Part shown: positions 35,627-44,850 of the stretch, piece by piece
How positions within the stretch are numbered: the first letter of the stretch is position 1
Layout: each line of letters opens with the position of its first letter
DNA from: Collimonas pratensis
GTDB lineage: Bacteria > Pseudomonadota > Gammaproteobacteria > Burkholderiales > Burkholderiaceae_D
Direction: 5' to 3'
Length of the DNA stretch: 64,000 nt
NCBI RefSeq assembly: GCF_001584185.1
Contig: NZ_CP013234.1
Span: 1,116,001-1,180,000 of the forward strand
Translations under genes and position numbers: made by a program
The notes under the pieces: generated by a model
What the model was told of the DNA's origin: nothing
The model's input: only the letters and a program-made list of their open reading frames with translations
The model's database searches: none

Positions 35627-36979
35627 ATGGATACTTTTCAAACGACTGGTTCGAGTCCAGGATCTGTCGGGCCCTCGACACATTCCAATCTCACTCAAGC
35701 TGGAGGTGCTGACGAAAAGTCGATGGCGCGCAAGGCGGCGCTTGCTGCATTGGTGGGGACGGCGATCGAATACTACGAATTCGGCGTCTACGGATACATG
35801 GCTGCGACCATTGGACCTCTGTTCTTCCCCAGTGGCGATGCGACTGCGTCACTACTCGCCATCCTCGCGGTGTTCGGTAGTGCATTCCTGATGCGACCAA
35901 TTGGCGGGATAGTGCTGGGCCGACTAGGCGATCGCATCGGCCGACGTGGCGTTCTGCTTGTGACCGTTATCGGGATGGGTGTTGCGACAGCAGCCGTCGG
36001 CCTTCTGCCCGTCGCGGCAACCGTCGGTGCCGTTGCACCCGTTCTGCTCGTGATCATTCGCTTGATGCAAGGCTTCTTCGCCGGCGGTGAGGTGACGGGG
36101 GCCGCTGCTTATGTCGCCGAATCCGCGCCATCGAGAAAGCGCGGCTTTTACGGTGCCTTCACGCCTGTGGGCGTTGCCGTGGGCGGTGCGCTGGCCGCTG
36201 CCACATGCGGAATTACATCCTCCCTCCTGAGTGCCGAGCAAATGCAGCAATGGGGATGGCGTATTCCATTTCTCCTGGCGATTCCTATGGTTCTCGTCTC
36301 GACCGTTGTTCGGCGTCGTGTCGAGGAATCTCGGGCATTCCAAGAATTTCAAGCACACAATGAGCCAACAAAAGCACCTTTGCGAGAGGTACTGACACAG
36401 CACAGACCGAGGGTGATGAAGGTCATCGCTTTGGCATTCGGTCAAAATGTCGGTTACTGGGTGGGATTGGTATTCATGAACATTTATCTCACCACCTATT
36501 TGAAATACGACAAGACAATCGTCTACTGGATCATGGCAATGGTCAGCTTGGCAATGGCATTTCTCATGCCATTTTGGGGTGCTCTTTCTGACCGCTGGGG
36601 CCGCCGCCGGGTGCTGGCCATCGGGTTCTTCAGCTATATGATTCTTGTTTGGCCCATGATGGTGCTCATGGATCAGAAGAGCGTTGGCCTTGCGGCGCTG
36701 GCCATGTTCATCATGGCGCTGCCGCTGCCTATTGTGCAGTCGGTCGGCTATCCGACATACGCGGAGCAGTTTCCTACCCGTGTGCGGTTTACCGGCATGG
36801 CCTTCAGTTTCAATATCGGTGCGATTCTTGGCGGGGGCTTAACGCCCTATGTCGCCACTAGTTTGATCTCTTCCACCGGGAATTTGAAGTCGCCGGCGAT
36901 TCTGTTGGTTGCCGCGTCCTTGTTCAGCTTGATTGCCTTACTGACTATTCGAGAAACGGCAAAGGACAGCTTGGCTTAA
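35627..36979 (+). CDS. MFS transporter, metabolite:H+ symporter type
   Basis: A 450-residue 12-helix major-facilitator protein of the ProP/KgtP/ShiA type: AIEYYEFGVYGYMAATIGPL in helix 1, the loop-2-3 signature RLGDRIGRRGVLL, the R-x-x-Q-G-F motif in IRLMQGFFAGGEVTGAAAYV, and DRWGRRRVL in the second half. These take up small organic acids or osmolytes with protons. Placed in the Pxp operon, it is a plausible importer of 5-oxoproline or the acid released from it. It follows the biotin carrier by 98 bases, with a Shine-Dalgarno (CGGAGATATAAA). Confidence 0.88.
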   Translation: MDTFQTTGSSPGSVGPSTHSNLTQAGGADEKSMARKAALAALVGTAIEYYEFGVYGYMAATIGPLFFPSGDATASLLAILAVFGSAFLMRPIGGIVLGRLGDRIGRRGVLLVTVIGMGVATAAVGLLPVAATVGAVAPVLLVIIRLMQGFFAGGEVTGAAAYVAESAPSRKRGFYGAFTPVGVAVGGALAAATCGITSSLLSAEQMQQWGWRIPFLLAIPMVLVSTVVRRRVEESRAFQEFQAHNEPTKAPLREVLTQHRPRVMKVIALAFGQNVGYWVGLVFMNIYLTTYLKYDKTIVYWIMAMVSLAMAFLMPFWGALSDRWGRRRVLAIGFFSYMILVWPMMVLMDQKSVGLAALAMFIMALPLPIVQSVGYPTYAEQFPTRVRFTGMAFSFNIGAILGGGLTPYVATSLISSTGNLKSPAILLVAASLFSLIALLTIRETAKDSLA

Positions 36980-37105
36980 GGTTCGGTTACACAAGGTTAT
37001 CCGGTTAGGAGAAACGGAATGTAGTTGCGAATAGCTTAATGTATTGTTTGTACTCCGTGGCACATTCCCTGTTTTATCCACATAAATCCTCTGAAGGAAC
37101 ATTTG

Positions 37106-37879
37106 ATGTCAAATCAACCTCACGGGCAACCGGTAGCACTGATCGAAAACAGCACAGGTAATTACAAAATTCTTCCGAGCGGTGCAGCCTATTGCTCCGG
37201 TATTATTCCCGACCCTGGCTTCGAGGTCATCCGCGTGGAGTTACAGTCCTGGCTTCCCCTCGAGCGAGCCTATGCCTTTATCGAAACGTATCTCAAAGGC
37301 ATAGGACGCCCCGTTCAGGCGTTCTGTGGAATCGAGTTGCGGGTCCCCGAGCCGTTGACTTTCGACAAATGGTCGACCTTCAACGTTCCGTATCTTGAGC
37401 AACTGCGTAAGTGGGCGCTGATGTCTGGAGACTACAGCCTGGTTTGTCGTTCCAACATTGCACTGGACCTTTATCCACCCACGGCCACTTCAATGTGTGC
37501 GTTCAGCTTTACCGCGCCCGCGACTTCGAATGGCCTCACCTTCCTGCTCTCGGGACAGGCAGATATCGGACCCGACAACAAGATCATTGCTGAAGGCGAG
37601 ATTGGCCCCCAAGCCATGCAACAGCGCGCCCGCTATACCATCGAGACGGTTTCTGAAACCCTGAAAAAGCTCGGGTTTTCTTGGGAAGACACCACCCGGG
37701 TAGCTTTGTTCCACGCCCGCGACATTCCGGAGCTTTGGGGCCCTGCGTTGCTTGGAACGATAGGTGAACCAATCCGCCGTGGAGTTCTCGTCTATCGCGC
37801 GCGTCCGCCGATTGCTGGTGGCGAGGTGGAACTCGAAGCACGCGCCATACGACGCGATCTTGTCGCGACGATACTATAG
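37106..37879 (+). CDS. RidA/YjgF-superfamily protein, two-domain
   Basis: The ATG at 37106 follows GAAGGA at good spacing, better than the TTG three bases before. The 257-residue chain has two RidA-like halves: residues 25-130 (SGAAYCSGIIPDPGFEVIRV) and a C-terminal RidA pattern (GLTFLLSGQADIGPDNKIIA, QQRARYTIETVSETLKKLGF, TTRVALFHARDIPEL). RidA proteins hydrolyse reactive imines and enamines formed during amino-acid breakdown. Here it closes the 5-oxoproline/gamma-glutamyl region and may deal with an imine by-product, but the catalytic arginine cannot be placed with certainty. Gap to the MFS gene is 126 bases. Confidence 0.75.
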   Translation: MSNQPHGQPVALIENSTGNYKILPSGAAYCSGIIPDPGFEVIRVELQSWLPLERAYAFIETYLKGIGRPVQAFCGIELRVPEPLTFDKWSTFNVPYLEQLRKWALMSGDYSLVCRSNIALDLYPPTATSMCAFSFTAPATSNGLTFLLSGQADIGPDNKIIAEGEIGPQAMQQRARYTIETVSETLKKLGFSWEDTTRVALFHARDIPELWGPALLGTIGEPIRRGVLVYRARPPIAGGEVELEARAIRRDLVATIL

Positions 37880-38034
37880 GGGCAGACATGACTCCGCGCG
37901 GAAATCGTGGAGCGGTCTCGATGGATTGAAGTGGGAAATAGGCTCGAAGCCGAGATTAGGCACGAATTTATATTTGCAGCATCACGTGTGCTGATTGCTC
38001 AATACTTCCGTCATGCTACGTGGGGAAAATTAAA

Positions 38035-39006
38035 TCAGGACGTTCCCGTCCTATTGGCACCTCGCATGAAATCAACAAACGCACGCAGCTTTCCGGGCAT
38101 GTGCTTGCGATGCGGATAGTAAAGATGGAATGCGTCATCTAATGCACTATGGCGCTTTAATACCTGACGAAGCATGCCACTTGCCAACTCTTGCTCCGCA
38201 AAATCCTCGAAAACGAAACCAATACCTTGACCTTGTATTGCCGCATCAAGGACGGATCTCATTTCGTCAAAAATAAAACGCCCTTGAACATCGACTTGAA
38301 CCATTTGACCTCGATCTTCGAACTTCCATTCAAAGAATCTTCCGCCAACGGAATACCGCTGGCGAATGCAGTTGTGTTTTAGCAGTTGCTCCAGAGTTTG
38401 TGGCTCAGCGCGCTTGTTGAAGTAATCCGGCGCAGCCACCACAATTCTTTTTTGCACGGCTCCCAACTGCACGGCGACCATGTCGTTTTGCACTCTTTTC
38501 CCCATGCGTATCCCGATATCGAAACCGGCATTGACGATATCGCTAAGTTGGTTATCCAGTGATATCTCCACATTAATCAGCGGAAATTTCTCCAGGAACG
38601 CCTGAAGATGCGGTTCGATCAAGATACGGTATGCAACGTATGAAGAGTTGACGCGCACGGTGCCGGACGGTTGATCCGTTGCTGTTAAGACCCGTGACAA
38701 GGAGCTTTTGATCAGCGCCAGGGCAGGCGCTAATTCAGCATTCAGGAACGCTCCAGCCTCGGTCAAACTGACACTGCGTGTTGTGCGGTTAAACAGTCGT
38801 ATATCCAGTTGCGCTTCCACGCTTTTGATAGTCCTTGATACCGCTGTTGGCGTAACGCCCAATTCTGCCGCAGCCCGCGCGAAGTTCAAATGCCTGGCAG
38901 CTGCCTCGAAGGTCAACAGGCCAGGAAGATGTACCGATGGCAAAGGGAGTGCGCCCTCGATGCCCTCGGCGCGAGTTAATTGTTGGATTATGATCTTATT
39001 GTTCAT
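38035..39006 (-). CDS. LysR-family regulator (OYE/NTF2 cluster)
   Basis: I set the start at ATG 39006 (MNNKIIIQQLTRAEGIEGAL), 24 codons inside the longest frame. The helix-turn-helix (FEAAARHLNFARAAAELGVT, PTAVSRTIKSVEAQLDIRLF) sits at about residues 30-75, a little later than usual because of an N-terminal extension, and the effector domain ends DFMRGANRTGTS. It is divergent from the OYE-family gene 103 bases away, the typical arrangement in which the LysR protein controls that reductase. Confidence 0.88.
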   Translation of the reverse strand: MNNKIIIQQLTRAEGIEGALPLPSVHLPGLLTFEAAARHLNFARAAAELGVTPTAVSRTIKSVEAQLDIRLFNRTTRSVSLTEAGAFLNAELAPALALIKSSLSRVLTATDQPSGTVRVNSSYVAYRILIEPHLQAFLEKFPLINVEISLDNQLSDIVNAGFDIGIRMGKRVQNDMVAVQLGAVQKRIVVAAPDYFNKRAEPQTLEQLLKHNCIRQRYSVGGRFFEWKFEDRGQMVQVDVQGRFIFDEMRSVLDAAIQGQGIGFVFEDFAEQELASGMLRQVLKRHSALDDAFHLYYPHRKHMPGKLRAFVDFMRGANRTGTS

Positions 39007-39108
39007 ACTATATGTCCACTTATGCCTATTTACGTCATTATCGCCGATCTCCATACTTAGTACAGCAAGGAATTTCATCCGGCAGAACAGTTATTACAAG
39101 GAAGCAAA

Positions 39109-40212
39109 ATGACACGCAACAGCCCATCGACGGATCTTTTCTCTCCCATGACGTTGGGAGCCTTATCTCTGGCTAACCGAATTGTCATGGCCCCGTTAAC
39201 GCGCAGTCGCATGGGGGCAGATGGCGTGCCAAATGAGATGCACGCTCGCTACTACGCGCAACGCGCCAGCGCAGGTCTGATCATTAGCGAAGCAACCAAT
39301 ATTTCCGCGCAGGCGCGCGGGTATGCATTGACGCCAGGCATCTGGACTGAAGAGCAAGTCGCGGGTTGGAAACTGGTAACAGATGCAGTACATGCAGCCG
39401 GTGGCCTTATTGTTTGCCAGTTGTGGCATGTGGGGCGCTTCTCGCACGTGGATCTGCAGCCGGATGGCGCGGTGCCGGTAGCGCCTTCCGCGATTCGCGC
39501 AGAAGGACAAACCTATACCGAAAATGGAATGATGGATGTCTCCATGCCGCGCGCGCTGGAAACATCCGAGATCCCAGGCATCCTCGAGCAATACCGACAC
39601 GCAGCCGTATGCGCAAAACGTGCCGGCTTTGATGGTGTTGAAGTGCACTCTGCCAATAGCTATTTACTCGATCAGTTCCTGCGTGACTCTACAAATCAGC
39701 GTACAGACCAATATGGTGGTTCGATCGAGAATCGCACGCGACTCACGTTGGAAGTAACCGCCGCGGTGGTCGACGTCTGGGGTCATGAGCGCGTCGGCAT
39801 TCGCCTCTCTCCCGTGACCCCAGATGCGGGTAATACGCCCTTGGACAGCCAGGTAATGCAGACGTATGGCTACTTGATTGAGCAACTGAATCGCTTCCAA
39901 CTCGCTTACATGCATTTTGTCGAAGGAGCTACGGCCACGTCGCGTGTCGTGCCTGAGAACGTGAATCTCGATGCGTTACGCGCACTGTTCAAAGGGCCAT
40001 ACATAGGCAACAACAATTACGACCTTGAGCTGGCTGTTAGTCGTCGGGCTGAAGGCAAGGTCGATGCCGTGGCTTTTGGTCGTCCGTTCATTGCCAATCC
40101 AGATTTGGTGCGTCGTTTGCGAGACGGCGCTGAGCTTGCCATAGCGCTACGCGAAACCTATTACGGTAACGGCGAAAAGGGTTACACCGATTGGCCTGCG
40201 CTAGCTGGGTAA
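39109..40212 (+). CDS. Old Yellow Enzyme-family alkene reductase
   Basis: A 367-residue flavin reductase of the classical OYE/NemA branch: LANRIVMAPLTRSRMGADGV, QLWHVGRFSHVDLQPDG, the active-site HSANSYLLDQFLRDSTNQRT (His and Asn bind the activating oxygen of the substrate), QYGGSIENRTRLTLEV and a C-terminal AFGRPFIANPDLVRRLRDG. It reduces carbon-carbon double bonds of unsaturated aldehydes, ketones or nitro-esters with NADPH and FMN. Start MTRNSPSTDLFSPMTLGALS is standard for the family. It is the intact counterpart of the broken OYE gene at 8891-9982. Confidence 0.93.
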   Translation: MTRNSPSTDLFSPMTLGALSLANRIVMAPLTRSRMGADGVPNEMHARYYAQRASAGLIISEATNISAQARGYALTPGIWTEEQVAGWKLVTDAVHAAGGLIVCQLWHVGRFSHVDLQPDGAVPVAPSAIRAEGQTYTENGMMDVSMPRALETSEIPGILEQYRHAAVCAKRAGFDGVEVHSANSYLLDQFLRDSTNQRTDQYGGSIENRTRLTLEVTAAVVDVWGHERVGIRLSPVTPDAGNTPLDSQVMQTYGYLIEQLNRFQLAYMHFVEGATATSRVVPENVNLDALRALFKGPYIGNNNYDLELAVSRRAEGKVDAVAFGRPFIANPDLVRRLRDGAELAIALRETYYGNGEKGYTDWPALAG

Positions 40213-40312
40213 GCCGACTGGTGAGCAAATAAAGGCACCATATAAATAGCAAAAAAATAACGAGTTAATTTCTTCGATTTGACTGTCCAATTTATCTTTC
40301 AATAACAGAACA

Positions 40313-41482
40313 ATGAGCAAACTTTTTGAGCCCTTGCCCCTGCGCGGCGTCACCTTGCGCAACCGCTTCGCCCTCAGTCCAATGTGCCAGTACACGGCAA
40401 TAGAAGGTCATGTCAGCCATTACCACACCGTTCACTACGGCCGTTTTGCGCTTGGCGGCTTCGGCCTGTTGATGGTCGAAGCTACAGCGGTCTCGCCCGA
40501 AGGACGCATTACACATGGGGACCTGGGGTTATGGGATGACGCTCATGTACAAGGCTTGTCGCACATTGCCGCTTTTGCCAAGGCTTACGGTGCAACACCT
40601 GGAATCCAGCTTGCTCATGCTGGGCCTAAAGCCAGCATCCAGCGAGCCTTTGAAGGTAACGGCCCGCTGAATGAACGCGATGCAGCACGCGGTGAACATC
40701 CTTGGTCAGTCGTCTCACCGAGCGCCCGGCCAGTGGCCGATGGCTGGCTGGTGCCCACCGCTTTGGATGCAAACGGCATCGCCAAGGTACGTTCAGATTT
40801 TGTCGCTTCGGCACATCGCGCCCTTCGGGCAGGTTTCGATGTGCTGGAACTGCACTACGCACATGGCTTTCTCCTCAACGCATTCCTGTCACCGCTGACC
40901 AACGACCGCACCGATGAATACGGCGGCAGCTTTGAGAACCGAATCCGTCTGCCACTGGAGATCGCTCGCGAGGTACGAGCGATCTGGCCACAGGACAAAC
41001 CGTTGTTTGTGAGGCTGTCGGCTGTCGATGGTAGCAGTAACGGTTGGACCATCGACGACAGCGTTGCTTTCGCCAAAGTCTTGAAGACAGTGGGCGTAGA
41101 CGTCGTTGATTGCTCGTCTGGTGGTTTCGGCGTCTACGACTACCCGAGTGGCTATGGCTTTCAGGTGCCGTTCTCTGCGCAGATTCGTCGCGAGGCCGAA
41201 ATCGGCACCATGGCCGTGGGACTGATCATCGATCCGTGGCAGGCCGAAGCAGTAATCGGCTCTGGCCAGGCCGACATCGTGGCGCTTGGCCATGCGGCTC
41301 TTCGCGATCCGCACTTTCCGTTGCATGCGCAACAAACGTTGGGGAGCGCCAGCCCAAATGCAGCGCATGCAGACTGGAACATTCAGGCCGGCTGGTGGCT
41401 CGACAATCGCGAAACCAAACTTCACCAGTTGGGACCTTGGGCACCAACAGTGGACGCCGCTGCGGATAGACGCAGGGGGTGA
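40313..41482 (+). CDS. NADH:flavin oxidoreductase, YqjM-like OYE branch
   Basis: A 389-residue member of the second OYE branch: NRFALSPMCQYTAIEGHVSH with the branch-specific cysteine after SPM, DVLELHYAHGFLLNAFLSPL with the two histidines, TDEYGGSFENRIRLPLE and ARAA-like VDVVDCSSGG. It is co-directional with the first OYE gene, 100 bases after it, and followed by the NTF2-like gene. YqjM-type enzymes reduce enones and nitro compounds and prefer NADPH; they often serve in detoxification of electrophiles. Confidence 0.92.
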   Translation: MSKLFEPLPLRGVTLRNRFALSPMCQYTAIEGHVSHYHTVHYGRFALGGFGLLMVEATAVSPEGRITHGDLGLWDDAHVQGLSHIAAFAKAYGATPGIQLAHAGPKASIQRAFEGNGPLNERDAARGEHPWSVVSPSARPVADGWLVPTALDANGIAKVRSDFVASAHRALRAGFDVLELHYAHGFLLNAFLSPLTNDRTDEYGGSFENRIRLPLEIAREVRAIWPQDKPLFVRLSAVDGSSNGWTIDDSVAFAKVLKTVGVDVVDCSSGGFGVYDYPSGYGFQVPFSAQIRREAEIGTMAVGLIIDPWQAEAVIGSGQADIVALGHAALRDPHFPLHAQQTLGSASPNAAHADWNIQAGWWLDNRETKLHQLGPWAPTVDAAADRRRG

Positions 41483-41546
41483 TTCCCAGGCCAGCCAAGA
41501 GTGGCCGTTTTTTACAATGAATCGCACTAATAACCAGGAGTGAAAA

Positions 41547-41930
41547 ATGAACAAACCTACTTACGTGCCGGATTATCAAGCCATCGTCGAGGTACTGAAC
41601 AAATACAACGAGGGCTGCAAACAGGCCAAAAGCAGCATCATGAAGCCAGCTTTCAGTGAGCAAGCAACGATGTTTAGCGTTGATGGCGACGGTAAGCTGA
41701 CCGGCGGCCCGATCCAGGCATTGTTCGATGGCATTGACAGCGCATTCCGCCCGTCTCCGGAAGCTCAAGGGGCAATCGTCAAAGTCGACATCGTGGGCAC
41801 AGCAGCCAGCGCGCGCATCGATACCAATGACGTCTCGGGCTTTTGCTTTACAGATTTCTTCAATCTGCTGAAAGTCGATGGCAAGTGGACGGTAGTCAGC
41901 AAGATCTTCCACACCCACATCGCGCCTTGA
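41547..41930 (+). CDS. NTF2-like (putative lumazine-binding) protein, cytoplasmic copy
   Basis: The 127-residue protein is an NTF2-fold domain: VPDYQAIVEVLNKYNEGCKQ, AKSSIMKPAFSEQATMFSVD, GTAASARIDTNDVSGFCFTD and FFNLLKVDGKWTVVSKIFHT. It lacks a signal peptide. About 70% of positions match the second copy at 43328-43825, which has one, so the pair arose by duplication. NTF2-like domains of this type bind small hydrophobic ligands; a role with the OYE reductases is likely but unproven. Shine-Dalgarno AGGAG is 7 bases upstream. Confidence 0.8.
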   Translation: MNKPTYVPDYQAIVEVLNKYNEGCKQAKSSIMKPAFSEQATMFSVDGDGKLTGGPIQALFDGIDSAFRPSPEAQGAIVKVDIVGTAASARIDTNDVSGFCFTDFFNLLKVDGKWTVVSKIFHTHIAP

Positions 41931-42137
41931 GCCTCTGGTCTCCCGTGAACACGTGGCAGATGAGGCTCTCGCCATGTCTGCTGCGTTTTTCTTTGCAGCC
42001 GAGCGGTGCTGGAACTGAGCGTCCGGCACACCGCCTTGAAGAAGCTGCCTTCGACCGCCTGATCGACGACGCAGCAAAATAATAAAACAGCTCACTATTT
42101 AATCATACATACACTCAGTCACTAAAAAGAAAACATC

Positions 42138-43157
42138 ATGAAAACCCTCACCTCCGCTCTCGCCCTTTCCGTCCTGACTCTGGCGGTCGGTAACGCTTCC
42201 GCAGCCGACCTGCCCGGCGTCGAACACAACGTAGCAAAATTCTTGCAATCCCTTGAAGGCGGAAAGACGCTAGACACCATGACACCGGCCGAGGCTCGCG
42301 CCGTGCTGGTGAGCGCACAGGCTGGCCCCAAGGTGGCCTTGCCGGCGGCTGACGTTAGCGAGAAGACGATCCGCGTCAACGGCGGCGACCTGAAGCTGAC
42401 CATCGTGCGCCCGGTAGGCAGCAAACAGAAGACCTTGCCCGCGTTCATGTACTTCCACGGCGGCGGCTGGATGCTAGGCGACTTCGCGACCCACGAACGG
42501 CTGGTGCGTGACCTTGTGGCAGGTTCGGGCGCGGTGGCGGTCTTCGTCAATTACACCCTGTCGCCTGAGGCGGAATACGGCGTCGCCATCGAGCAAGCCT
42601 ATGCCGCGACCCAATGGGTGGCCGAACATGGCAAGGAGATCAACGTCGACGGCAAGCGCCTCGCCGTAGCTGGCAATAGTGCGGGCGGCAACATAGCCGC
42701 CGCGGTTGCCTTGATGGCGAATGAGAAGGGCGCACCTGCACTGCGCTCGCAAGTATTGCTGAGTCCGGTGACGGATGCAAACTTCGACACGCCGTCGTAC
42801 AAGCAATTTGCCAACGGCTACTTCCTGACGAAGGACTTGATGGTGTGGTTCTGGGACAATTACACGACCGATGCCAAGGCACGCAAGCAGATCTACGCTT
42901 CGCCGCTGCAGGCGACGACCGAGCAGCTCAAGGGCTTGCCGCCGACGCTGATCTTGACCGCCGAATTCGATGTCCTGCGCGATGAAGCCGAAGCTTATGG
43001 CCGCAAGCTCGACGCCGCGGGCGTGCCTGTGAAGTCGGTGCGTTACAACGGCATGATTCACGATTTTGGGCTGTTAAATGCATTCAGCCATCTGCCGGCG
43101 TCCCGCAGCGCGATGGCGCAGGCGTCGCAGGAGCTCAAGGCCAATCTGGGCAAGTAA
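42138..43157 (+). CDS. Exported alpha/beta hydrolase (HSL/family IV esterase)
   Basis: A 339-residue secreted esterase: signal peptide with cleavage after NASA; oxyanion motif YFHGGGWMLGDF; nucleophile in AVAGNSAGGNIAAAVA; acid in LTAEFDVLRDEAE; histidine in YNGMIHDFGLLN. This is the hormone-sensitive-lipase class, active on short esters and lactones. It lies in the same direction as the OYE and NTF2-like genes and between the two NTF2 copies, so it may hydrolyse an ester or lactone product of the same pathway. The 207 bases before it hold only a short frame with no start (GTERPAHRLEE onwards), too short to name. Confidence 0.93.
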   Translation: MKTLTSALALSVLTLAVGNASAADLPGVEHNVAKFLQSLEGGKTLDTMTPAEARAVLVSAQAGPKVALPAADVSEKTIRVNGGDLKLTIVRPVGSKQKTLPAFMYFHGGGWMLGDFATHERLVRDLVAGSGAVAVFVNYTLSPEAEYGVAIEQAYAATQWVAEHGKEINVDGKRLAVAGNSAGGNIAAAVALMANEKGAPALRSQVLLSPVTDANFDTPSYKQFANGYFLTKDLMVWFWDNYTTDAKARKQIYASPLQATTEQLKGLPPTLILTAEFDVLRDEAEAYGRKLDAAGVPVKSVRYNGMIHDFGLLNAFSHLPASRSAMAQASQELKANLGK

Positions 43158-43327
43158 TTTCAAAGGCAAGGAATCCGCAGGTCACGGCAAAGCTGCGGAA
43201 TTCACGACAGAAAACAAGTCGTTCACCTCATGCCAGGCTAGGTCAGCAGCGAAGTTTCTCGGAAAATCTGCTGTGTTTTTCAGTTGAGCATCAATCAGTA
43301 ATTGCAACCCTTATTACGAGCGACTAA

Positions 43328-43825
43328 ATGAAAATTACTTTTATCAAGACTTTGTTTTTTGTGGCAAGCATTACGGGCTTGGGCGCGACCGCTCAAGCAG
43401 AAAATCTACCGCGCGGCCCACAAGTTGTCAGTAGTAAAACCATAAGCAAACCTACGTACGTGCAAGAATATCAAGCCATCACCGAGGTGCTGAACAAGTA
43501 TATTGAGGGCTGCAAGCAGGCCAAGAGCAGCATTATGAAACCCGCGTTCAGCCAACATGCGACGATGTACAGCGTCGGCGCCGATGGCAAGCTGGTCGGC
43601 GGCGCGATTCCAATCCTGTTCGACGGGGTCGACAAGGATTTCCGCCCATCTCCTGACGCACAGGCCGCTATAGTCCGCATTGAGATCGTCGGTACGGCGG
43701 CTAGTGCTCGTATCGACGCCAACGACATGTCAGGTATCTCCTTCACCGACTTCTTCCATCTGCTGAAGGTCGAAGGCAAGTGGACTGTGGTCAGCAAGAT
43801 TTTCCATACGCATCCAAACCACTAA
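43328..43825 (+). CDS. NTF2-like (putative lumazine-binding) protein, exported copy
   Basis: Residues 1-27 are a signal peptide (MKITFIKTLFFVASITGLGA ending AQAENL). The mature domain aligns with the cytoplasmic copy at 41547-41930 along its full length: YVQEYQAITEVLNKYIEGCK, AKSSIMKPAFSQHATMYSVG and TDFFHLLKVEGKWTVVSKIF. It ends SKIFHTHPNH. Because the two differ mainly by the signal, the pair looks like a cytoplasmic/periplasmic division of one ligand-binding role. Immediately after the stop the DNA changes to the CDI-type toxin gene, so this is also the right edge of the metabolic block. Confidence 0.85.
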   Translation: MKITFIKTLFFVASITGLGATAQAENLPRGPQVVSSKTISKPTYVQEYQAITEVLNKYIEGCKQAKSSIMKPAFSQHATMYSVGADGKLVGGAIPILFDGVDKDFRPSPDAQAAIVRIEIVGTAASARIDANDMSGISFTDFFHLLKVEGKWTVVSKIFHTHPNH

Positions 43826-44850
43826 ATCTTCAATCGGTAGACAATGCAATACGTCGTGCAGGTATCACTGGCACAAGTGTCTATGCTGATAAGGCGGATA
43901 TCGTATCCGATGTAAGCAAACCTGGGGCGCTGTACGACGCGCAGAATTTCCGGCCTGCGGCAGATGGATCAAAAATGTTTGTTGAAACATTGGCGCCGAT
44001 CGATCCTGGCGTTATCGCGTATGTACAAGCGGCGACGGGCGGCAGTAAATCGCCGTACTATTGGAGTGATGCTGCAATCGCTGCGTCGTCGGTTACATCG
44101 TCAGGCTATTTGCCGTCCTTGCCCCCGGCGCCAGATGGCACTTATCGCACGACGTTGAATGTCGGTGGCAAAGCCTATTTCCCGTTAGTGGCAAATTGTC
44201 CTGCTGCGGGTTGTATGACCGGTAACCCAATTGCCAGCGCATTGGGTGACCCAGCGACAACGGCGTATCAAAAAGCAGTTCAGCAGGATGCGGAACGAGA
44301 TCTTAATATAGCGTCGTTGGCATTAGGTATAGGAGGCACTCTTTTCCGGGCAGCGGATGCTGTGGTTGGTTTGTTTGATTTGAGTACGGCAGTAAAGAGT
44401 ATAAATGTTTCCGAGACGGTTGCTGCTGCGAGGGTTCGTCAAGCTACAATACTTCAAGATAATGTTGGCTTCAATATTAGTCCAACAGCATGGGATGCAT
44501 ACCCGACTATTGGTCGCAACGGAACATTTGTATCTGATCAACGAGGTATCATGGGTTATTTCGGCAACGCTGCTGGGAAATCTGAAATTACGGTTGCCCC
44601 TTCGACTGTGACTCAAATTGAGAATGATATGGGACTTGTTCCAGGCTCCTTGCAAGATGGGTTCAAAGTGAGGCAAGTAACAGGAGTTAGAGATATGTCG
44701 CCGGTAAGTCCGTTGGAGGGAAACCAGTACTTTCTCGGTGCAGGTAATCATTTGCCAGGAGGAGCGCCCGAGATGGTGATTAACTCGATTCCAACGATCG
44801 ACAATAGTCTTGTAAATACAATTTTGAAAGTAAAGGTCGATTCAAAATGA
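43780..44850 (+). CDS. CdiA/FhaB-type toxin, 5'-truncated C-terminal part
   Basis: The frame is open from 43780, but the first 15 or so codons overlap the NTF2-like gene out of frame, so the native protein starts about 43825 (QSVDNAIRRAGITGTSVYAD) without its own start or ribosome site. Residues up to about 240 are the linker region of a large haemagglutinin (ADGSKMFVETLAPIDPGVIA, GGKAYFPLVANCPAAGCM). The last 100 residues (ISPTAWDAYPTIGRNGTFVS, DQRGIMGYFGNAA, RDMSPVSPLEGNQYFLGAGN, VKVDSK end) form a compact C-terminal toxin domain I cannot assign to a named activity. It overlaps its immunity gene by four bases (ATGA), as in contact-dependent-inhibition modules. With no translocation domain it is an orphan toxin end. 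Confidence 0.7.
   Translation: MDCGQQDFPYASKPLNLQSVDNAIRRAGITGTSVYADKADIVSDVSKPGALYDAQNFRPAADGSKMFVETLAPIDPGVIAYVQAATGGSKSPYYWSDAAIAASSVTSSGYLPSLPPAPDGTYRTTLNVGGKAYFPLVANCPAAGCMTGNPIASALGDPATTAYQKAVQQDAERDLNIASLALGIGGTLFRAADAVVGLFDLSTAVKSINVSETVAAARVRQATILQDNVGFNISPTAWDAYPTIGRNGTFVSDQRGIMGYFGNAAGKSEITVAPSTVTQIENDMGLVPGSLQDGFKVRQVTGVRDMSPVSPLEGNQYFLGAGNHLPGGAPEMVINSIPTIDNSLVNTILKVKVDSK

Noticed and set aside
43780..43825. Start of the CDI toxin at ATG 43780
   Set aside because: These codons overlap the NTF2-like gene in another frame; the homologous-looking region begins only after it, so this ATG is not a natural start.
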